DNA of 11,296 bases, from assembly GCA_020054965.1 (NCBI GenBank), contig JAIMZO010000028.1:1-11296 (forward strand). Direction: 5' to 3'. Position 1 is the stretch's first letter, and each line of letters starts with the position of its first letter. Shown here piece by piece: positions 5,994 through 11,296 of the stretch. Position numbers and translations under genes: made by a program. The stretch is from Spirochaeta sp. (GTDB lineage Bacteria; Spirochaetota; Spirochaetia; Sphaerochaetales; Sphaerochaetaceae). The notes beneath the pieces were generated by a model. That model worked only from the letters and a program-made list of their open reading frames with translations. It was not told the origin of the DNA and ran no database searches.

Positions 5994-7802
5994 ATGGATT
6001 ATGATGCAATCGTAGTGGGAGGAGGTCATGCCGGTATTGAGGCATCCTTGGCTCTCTCCAGAATAGGATACAGGACGCTCTTGGTCACACAGAACCTCGA
6101 TGCAATCGGGCGTTTGTCGTGCAATCCGGCAATCGGTGGGCTCTCCAAGGGAAATATCGTCAGGGAAGTTGATGCCCTGGGTGGTGAGATGGCCCACCTG
6201 ATAGACCACTCCATGATACAGTACCGCATACTCAACAGGAGACGCGGCCCTGCTGTACAGGCTCCCCGTGCCCAGGCTGACAAGTTCACCTACGCACGGC
6301 TCGCCAAGGAAACACTGGAGCGTGAACACAACCTTTCCTTGTTCATGGACACGGTTGTCGACCTCCAACTCGATGCAACCGGCAAGCGCATCGTGGGAGT
6401 AATCACCGAAAGGCGGCATACCATCTCTGCAAGGGTAGTCGTCCTTACCACAGGAACCTTCATGGAAGGAAGAATTTTCATAGGAGAGTATGATGCACCC
6501 AACGGTCGCTTGGATGAGCCGGCTGCCATTGGGTTGGGTACGAATCTCAGGAAAAAGGGTTTCCCGGTGGGGAGGTTGAAGACCGGCACCCCTGCCAGGG
6601 TACGTAAGTCCTCCCTGGATTTTGACAAGATGGAGTTGCAGGATGGGGAAGAGCCTATGATGCCCTTCAGTTTTGATTACGACAGCATCAAACGGCCCCA
6701 GGTTCCTTGCTACATCACCTGGACCAATGAGAAAACCCACACAATCATTAAGGATAATATCCATCGCTCTCCCCTCTATGGGGGAAAGATTGTTGGTACC
6801 GGACCTCGCTATTGTCCTTCCATTGAAGACAAGGTGGTACGATTCCCCGATCGTGACAGGCACCAGATCTTTGTGGAACCTGAGGGTATCGGGACAGAGG
6901 AAATGTATCTTAATGGTATCTCTTCCTCCCTTCCTGAAGATGTGCAGTGGGACTTTGTCCACAGTATTGCAGGCTTGGAGCATGCCCAGATCATGCGTCC
7001 AGCCTATGCTGTCGAATATGATTTCATCGATCCCCAAGCCCTGTTCCCTTCCTTGGAGAGCAAACTGGTTGAGAATCTGTTCATTGCAGGCCAGACAAAT
7101 GGTACCAGTGGGTATGAGGAGGCTGCCTGCCAGGGATTGATGGCTGGAATCAATGCCGCGCAGAAGCTCAAGGGTGAGGAACCGCTGGTGCTCAGCCGTA
7201 ATGAAGCCTACACTGGGGTCCTTATTGATGACCTGGTAACCATGGGGACCAAGGAACCCTACCGCATGTTTACCAGCAGAGCAGAATATCGGCTTAATCT
7301 TCGTCATGACAACTGCGACCAGCGCCTTACCGAGAAAGGGCTCCGTGTAGGTTTGCAGTCTGAGGAGAGCCTCTCCCGTCTTCAGCTGAAAATGGAGAAG
7401 ATGGAAACGGTGAAGGATCTGCTCCGTCAACGGAAGATAGGCGAAAAGAGTGCGATACTGGCACTCAAGATGCCTGAAGTGACGATGGCCAGTCTCCAGG
7501 AAACGATCCCAGAACTCTCTGCCTTTGAGGAGCCGATTCGTTACCAGGTGGAACTGGATGTGAAATATGAAGGCTATATCAACCGCCAAGAGCGACAGAT
7601 CAACCGATTTGAGAAACTGGAGGGTCTCCATATCAGTCAGGATTTCAATTATGATGCATTGGATGGCCTCAGTGCAGAGGGCAAGGAGAAGCTCAAAAGA
7701 GTGATGCCGATCTCAGTGGGACAGGCCTCCAGGATCAGCGGCGTACGTAATAGTGACATCGCCCTCTTGATCGTTCATCTGGATAGGGGGAGGAAACCGT
7801 GA
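5994..7802 (+). CDS. mnmG: tRNA uridine-5-carboxymethylaminomethyl modification enzyme MnmG (GidA)
   Basis: FAD- and NADH-dependent partner of MnmE; the heterotetramer modifies C5 of wobble U34 in tRNAs reading two-codon sets. It has 602 residues, somewhat shorter than the 629 of E. coli but complete at both ends. The dinucleotide fold has GGGHAG at 9-14, followed by CNPAIGGLSKG (43-53). Both GidA signatures are intact: GPRYCPSIEDKVVRF (270-284) and AGQTNGTSGYEEAACQG from 365. The C-terminal helical domain that contacts MnmE and tRNA carries YEGYINRQ (525-532) and ends RISGVRNSDIALLIVHL. The ATG at 5994 follows the mnmE stop by 3 bases, with AGGAAA about eight bases upstream. The last 4 bases overlap the GTG start of rsmG, implying coupled translation of a single operon. 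Confidence 0.98.
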   Translation: MDYDAIVVGGGHAGIEASLALSRIGYRTLLVTQNLDAIGRLSCNPAIGGLSKGNIVREVDALGGEMAHLIDHSMIQYRILNRRRGPAVQAPRAQADKFTYARLAKETLEREHNLSLFMDTVVDLQLDATGKRIVGVITERRHTISARVVVLTTGTFMEGRIFIGEYDAPNGRLDEPAAIGLGTNLRKKGFPVGRLKTGTPARVRKSSLDFDKMELQDGEEPMMPFSFDYDSIKRPQVPCYITWTNEKTHTIIKDNIHRSPLYGGKIVGTGPRYCPSIEDKVVRFPDRDRHQIFVEPEGIGTEEMYLNGISSSLPEDVQWDFVHSIAGLEHAQIMRPAYAVEYDFIDPQALFPSLESKLVENLFIAGQTNGTSGYEEAACQGLMAGINAAQKLKGEEPLVLSRNEAYTGVLIDDLVTMGTKEPYRMFTSRAEYRLNLRHDNCDQRLTEKGLRVGLQSEESLSRLQLKMEKMETVKDLLRQRKIGEKSAILALKMPEVTMASLQETIPELSAFEEPIRYQVELDVKYEGYINRQERQINRFEKLEGLHISQDFNYDALDGLSAEGKEKLKRVMPISVGQASRISGVRNSDIALLIVHLDRGRKP

Positions 7803-8458
7803 GCGGTAAGTATGCTGCCTTGATACAAGAAGGGCTTGATGCCATGCAACTGGTATGGTCCGATGAACAGTTGCTCCAATTGCAGCGGTATATTGCAGAG
7901 GTGGAGCTTTTCAATCCAGTCTACAAGTTGGTTGGAGCTGAGGGAGAAGAGTTGGTCATCCGCCATATTTTCGATAGTCTGGCTGCAGTCTCTCCAATCA
8001 GGGAAATCGCAGGGCAGTATGAGAATCCCTGCTTTGCAGATCTTGGTTCGGGTGCGGGCCTGCCCGGGATTCCCCTGGCAATAGCTCTGGGAACGTATTC
8101 CTTCACCTTGGTGGAACGGATGGAGAGGAGAGTGAATTTTTTGCGAAACGCCCTTGTAGCGACCGGTCTCTCTGAACGGGTGCAGATTGTCTCCCAGGAC
8201 TTGAAACAGGTACGCAGGAGGTTCGATGTGATTACCTTCCGGGCTTTCCGACCTTTGGTGGAAATCCTTGATCTTGTGGAGCCCATCCTCAATGCTGGTG
8301 GTGTAGTTTGTGCATACAAAGGCGTGCCAGGCCAGGTTGAAACTGAGCTGGGCCAAGTTGCATCTCAATGTAGAAGTAGGTGGAGTGCACAGTTTATCCC
8401 TCTCACGGTTCCCCGATTGGATGCAAATCGCACGCTTTGCGTTCTCACAAAGATTTGA
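7799..8458 (+). CDS. rsmG: 16S rRNA (guanine-N7) methyltransferase RsmG (GidB)
   Basis: SAM-dependent enzyme that makes m7G at the 16S rRNA position equivalent to E. coli G527; loss in other bacteria gives low-level streptomycin resistance. It has 219 residues, similar to the usual 205-240. RHIFDSLAA (55-63) is the typical stretch before the Rossmann fold. SAM motif I is FADLGSGAGLPGIPLA (79-94), followed by LVERMERRVNFL (104-115) and FDVITFRAF (142-150), whose R-A pair matches the family's catalytic-side loop. The start is GTG at 7799, overlapping the mnmG stop in the sequence GTGA; GGGGGAGG just upstream is a strong ribosome binding site. The order mnmE-mnmG-rsmG is widespread, for example in Bacillus. 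The gap to ftsK is 43 bases, with no terminator seen. Confidence 0.97.
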   Translation: MSGKYAALIQEGLDAMQLVWSDEQLLQLQRYIAEVELFNPVYKLVGAEGEELVIRHIFDSLAAVSPIREIAGQYENPCFADLGSGAGLPGIPLAIALGTYSFTLVERMERRVNFLRNALVATGLSERVQIVSQDLKQVRRRFDVITFRAFRPLVEILDLVEPILNAGGVVCAYKGVPGQVETELGQVASQCRSRWSAQFIPLTVPRLDANRTLCVLTKI

Positions 8459-8501
8459 TACCATTTGAAGGCAAGGGTGTTTACCTGGAAAGGAGCGAGT
8501 T

Positions 8502-11296
8502 GTGAAGGAAGGTAGAGGGACAGGTTCTCTTGTTGCAGGGGTGGTTTGCCTCTTGTTGACGCTATTGGTAGGTGCGTTGGAAGTTTTGCCGCATCTCGGA
8601 ATTGAACTCAGCGTAGTTACCTGGGCAAGCTCCCTGCTTGATCGTTTCTTCTCCTTTACCGTTTCCCCAGCACCCTTTTCTCTGATCCCACTTGCTGTAC
8701 TGCTTGCTCTCTGGACAATCATGATTTTTACCTTCAGAGTCAAAAATCGCTTTCTCTATGTGTTGATCCCTCTTACCGGAATCATGGCCTATACACTCTA
8801 TTCCCTCAGCCATCTTATGCAGGGAAGTACTCGCCCTATCCTCATACGAACCATACCCGAAGATCTGCGTAGCGCATCATTCCGTGTGATACTTATCTTC
8901 TTTGCCGAAATGGCACTCTTTGTCATTCTCACCTTAATCGGGGATGGTATGAAACGGTACACGGTAGCCAAGGCGGATATGGGCAAGGGCAAGAAAGAGA
9001 AACATGATGACAAGAAGGGACGAAGTTCCAAAAATCAGGAACCCCCTGAGGACGAAGAGGAAACCATTACCCTCAGCAAGAAACCCATAGAAGCCGAAGA
9101 GGATCTTGAAGGGGTAAGTTTTGCAGATCACCAGGTTGTTTTTCCCCCTATTGCCGAGGTTCCTTCCTTGGGGAGTCTGTCTAAAAAGCGTACCCCGAGT
9201 GACCGAAAAACACCGCAGGAAGATACAATCGCGGTGAAGGAGATGCAGGTGGGAAAGGTGAGCATTGGAGCGCTGCATACCCTTGGAGAAGAGCGAAAAC
9301 GAAATAATGGGTTAACTTACCTGGAGAGAAAACAGAAAGAACTGGAAGCCCAGAAAAAAGAGGCTGAAGCACATCCTTTGCCAAAAAAAGACGAAAAACC
9401 GAATAAAGAGCCTGTTCAACTCTCTGGGTTCCTGCAGGGTGCTTTGGAAGCGGTAGGGAAGGCACCCAGAAAGAACAATGCACGAAGGAATGAACCCCAG
9501 GGCCGGGTAAAGAGCATGCTTGCTCAAGCCGTGGAGGAGCAACAAGGAAAGAAGGAAGATCCTCCTACCACACCCTCTCAGCATATGAATATCAGGGAGC
9601 GTATTCTCTCAGTCCGGTATGAACCAAGAGAAAAGGAGGATCGCCCAACCAATCGGGAAGTGGATGATTCCTTCTTCCGCCCCAATCAACCAAAGACAGG
9701 ATCGCCACTTCCTACCACTCCAGAACCTGAGATGACACCAGAACCTGGTTTTGCGCCCAAGAGTACTGCCCAGCCGATCAGTGGTGGTGAACTGGTAGGA
9801 GAAACAGTCAAGACAGAGCGCAATGAGCATGAAGAGGATCCTCTGGAGAGTGCCAGCGGGGTGGGTGGTCTCTCTTCCAGAAGTGAGGGAAGTGCCCTGA
9901 TCAACCGAAAGCGCATCACGTATCAGTATCCTGATGAATCCATCCTGGTTACCTATCCACAGATTGGTGATGTGGTCGATGAACAGACGGTCAACCAGGG
10001 AAAGCTCCTGGTTGCAACACTTGAACAGTTCAATGTAAATGCAGAATTGACCAATATTGTACGTGGTCCCACGGTCACCATGTTTGAGTTGCTTCCTGCC
10101 CCTGGGGTGCGGGTGAATTCAATCGTGAACCTTTCTGACAACATTGCTCTCGCACTTGCTGCCACCCAGGTCCGTATCGTGGCACCCATTCCTGGGAAAT
10201 CTGCTGTGGGTGTCGAGATCCCCAATATCAAGCGGGATATCATCGGTTTCCGTGAAATGCTCCCCTCGTTGACTGAATCATTGGGTATCCCCATGGTCTT
10301 GGGGCGCAGCCTGATGGGGGATCCCGTGGTTGTTGATGTGGTCAAGGCACCACATCTCCTGATCGCCGGTAGTACCGGAAGTGGGAAGAGTGTCTGTGTG
10401 AATTCCCTGATATGTTCGGTTCTATTCAAGCGGAGTCCAAAGCAGGTAAGGATGATCCTGGTCGATCCAAAAATTGTAGAGTTGAATATCTATAATGGGA
10501 TTCCCCACCTGCTCACTCCCGTCATCACTGATGCGAAAAAGACCCTGAAGGCACTTGATTTCTGTCTCTATGAGATGGATAGGCGGTACAAACTGCTGCA
10601 AGCATTAAGTGTCAGGAATATCATCGGATACAATGAGAAGATAGAGATGAGCCGTCTTGCACGTGAGAAACTTCCCTATATCCTGGTGGTTATCGATGAA
10701 TTTGCAGATTTGATGCATCTTGTCGGCAAGGATATGGAGAGCAAGGTCAGTCGTCTTGCTGCCATGAGCCGGGCGGTGGGTATCCACTTGGTCCTGGCTA
10801 CCCAGCGCCCTTCTGTTGATGTCATCACCGGCGTGATCAAGAACAATATTCCAACCCGTATTGCCTTTGCTGTTACCAGCTCAACCGATAGCCGAATCAT
10901 CCTGGATGAACCTGGGGCAGACAAGTTGCTTGGAAAGGGTGACATGCTCTATATGTCCAGCAGCAGCCCTGCAACCGAACGGATACAGGGCTCCTTCCTC
11001 AGTGACAATGAAGTGGAACAGGTGGTCGCGTTTGTAGGCTCGCAAGGTGAACCTGAATATATCGATGAGTCATTCTTCGAGGACGATGAGCAAAAGGCAA
11101 GTGAGAGCAGTGATGATGATGGTGCCGATTCAAACGATGATGAGGAGTTGATGGAGAGAGCCCTCGCGATTGTTGTTGAACGCAAGTGTGCTTCAGCCTC
11201 CTATCTGCAGAGACGTCTGAAGATAGGGTACAACCGCGCTGCCCGTATGGTTGAACAGATGGAAGAGCTGGGCTATGTTGGCCCACCCAATGGGAG
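8502..11296 (+). CDS. ftsK: DNA translocase FtsK/SpoIIIE (3' end just outside the window)
   Basis: Septum-anchored ATPase that pumps chromosomal DNA at division. The frame is open from GTG 8502 (AAAGGAG at 8489-8495) to the edge: 931 codons with no stop. Four hydrophobic segments lie at about 10-29, 59-78, 84-103 and 127-146. A hydrophilic linker of about 310 residues (150-465), rich in Lys, Glu, Gln and Pro, follows. The motor starts near 467 (alpha domain YQYPDESILVTYPQIGDVV). Walker A GSTGSGKS is at about 623-630 and Walker B LVVIDEFADLM near 728-738, then LATQRPSVDVITGVIK. An acidic Asp/Glu/Ser stretch (about 860-885) leads to the gamma winged helix, ending SYLQRRLKIGYNRAARMVEQ then MEELGYVGPPNG; only a few C-terminal residues should be missing. 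The linker is shorter than in E. coli FtsK and longer than in SpoIIIE. Gamma suggests recognition of polar KOPS/SRS-type sites. Confidence 0.96.
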   Translation, partial: MKEGRGTGSLVAGVVCLLLTLLVGALEVLPHLGIELSVVTWASSLLDRFFSFTVSPAPFSLIPLAVLLALWTIMIFTFRVKNRFLYVLIPLTGIMAYTLYSLSHLMQGSTRPILIRTIPEDLRSASFRVILIFFAEMALFVILTLIGDGMKRYTVAKADMGKGKKEKHDDKKGRSSKNQEPPEDEEETITLSKKPIEAEEDLEGVSFADHQVVFPPIAEVPSLGSLSKKRTPSDRKTPQEDTIAVKEMQVGKVSIGALHTLGEERKRNNGLTYLERKQKELEAQKKEAEAHPLPKKDEKPNKEPVQLSGFLQGALEAVGKAPRKNNARRNEPQGRVKSMLAQAVEEQQGKKEDPPTTPSQHMNIRERILSVRYEPREKEDRPTNREVDDSFFRPNQPKTGSPLPTTPEPEMTPEPGFAPKSTAQPISGGELVGETVKTERNEHEEDPLESASGVGGLSSRSEGSALINRKRITYQYPDESILVTYPQIGDVVDEQTVNQGKLLVATLEQFNVNAELTNIVRGPTVTMFELLPAPGVRVNSIVNLSDNIALALAATQVRIVAPIPGKSAVGVEIPNIKRDIIGFREMLPSLTESLGIPMVLGRSLMGDPVVVDVVKAPHLLIAGSTGSGKSVCVNSLICSVLFKRSPKQVRMILVDPKIVELNIYNGIPHLLTPVITDAKKTLKALDFCLYEMDRRYKLLQALSVRNIIGYNEKIEMSRLAREKLPYILVVIDEFADLMHLVGKDMESKVSRLAAMSRAVGIHLVLATQRPSVDVITGVIKNNIPTRIAFAVTSSTDSRIILDEPGADKLLGKGDMLYMSSSSPATERIQGSFLSDNEVEQVVAFVGSQGEPEYIDESFFEDDEQKASESSDDDGADSNDDEELMERALAIVVERKCASASYLQRRLKIGYNRAARMVEQMEELGYVGPPNG

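Noticed and set aside
5451..7631. 726-codon open frame on the minus strand across mnmE and mnmG
   Set aside because: It is entirely antisense to two genes with intact, conserved motifs. Its translation shows no domain, and it has no ribosome binding site I can support. The frame is kept open by the codon composition of the sense genes.
8459..8501. Possible terminator or promoter between rsmG and ftsK
   Set aside because: The 43-base gap shows no stable stem followed by T residues and no good -35/-10 pair, only the ftsK ribosome binding site.
7775..8743. 322-codon minus-strand open frame across rsmG and the start of ftsK
   Set aside because: Antisense to two well-supported genes; the predicted protein is low in hydrophobic structure and has no recognisable motif.
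9953..10429. 158-codon minus-strand frame inside ftsK
   Set aside because: Antisense to the FtsK motor domain with intact Walker A region; no independent evidence.

Overview
The window reads as ordinary bacterial chromosome: dense coding, roughly half G+C, good AGGAGG-type ribosome binding sites, and no mobile element, CRISPR array, rRNA or tRNA. Protein character (sugar ABC transporter beside housekeeping genes, an EpmA/EF-P pair, an mnmE-mnmG-rsmG-ftsK run) and general flavour suggest a free-living or gut-type spirochaete such as Sphaerochaeta. That placement is an impression, not something the sequence proves.

Left third (1-2970, all on the minus strand): a carbohydrate-uptake operon in the order solute-binding protein, MalF-type permease, MalG-type permease; the last runs off the left edge. 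It has a near-consensus promoter (TTGACA, 17-base spacer, TACACT), a group of short inverted repeats upstream of it, and a hairpin between the binding-protein gene and the first permease gene. No ATPase gene is visible.

Middle (2974-4594, minus strand): epmA followed 18 bases later by efp and then a clear rho-independent terminator. EpmA is a lysyl-tRNA-synthetase-like enzyme that loads (R)-beta-lysine onto a lysine of elongation factor P, so this two-gene operon encodes a substrate and its modifying enzyme.

Right part (4662-11296, plus strand): divergently transcribed mnmE, mnmG, rsmG and ftsK, packed with gaps or overlaps of 3, -4 and 43 bases. MnmE and MnmG together modify the wobble uridine of tRNAs, RsmG methylates 16S rRNA at the position equivalent to G527, and FtsK is the septal DNA translocase; it is open to the right edge and lacks only its stop and a few residues. 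The epmA/mnmE intergenic region is only 67 bases and seems to hold back-to-back promoters sharing a palindromic -10 box, with mnmE possibly transcribed as a leaderless mRNA.

I do not see a new multi-gene system here. The points most worth a second look are regulatory: the symmetric divergent promoter, the possible leaderless mnmE start, the nested inverted repeats before the sugar-transport operon and the intercistronic hairpin. After those comes the long low-complexity linker of FtsK.
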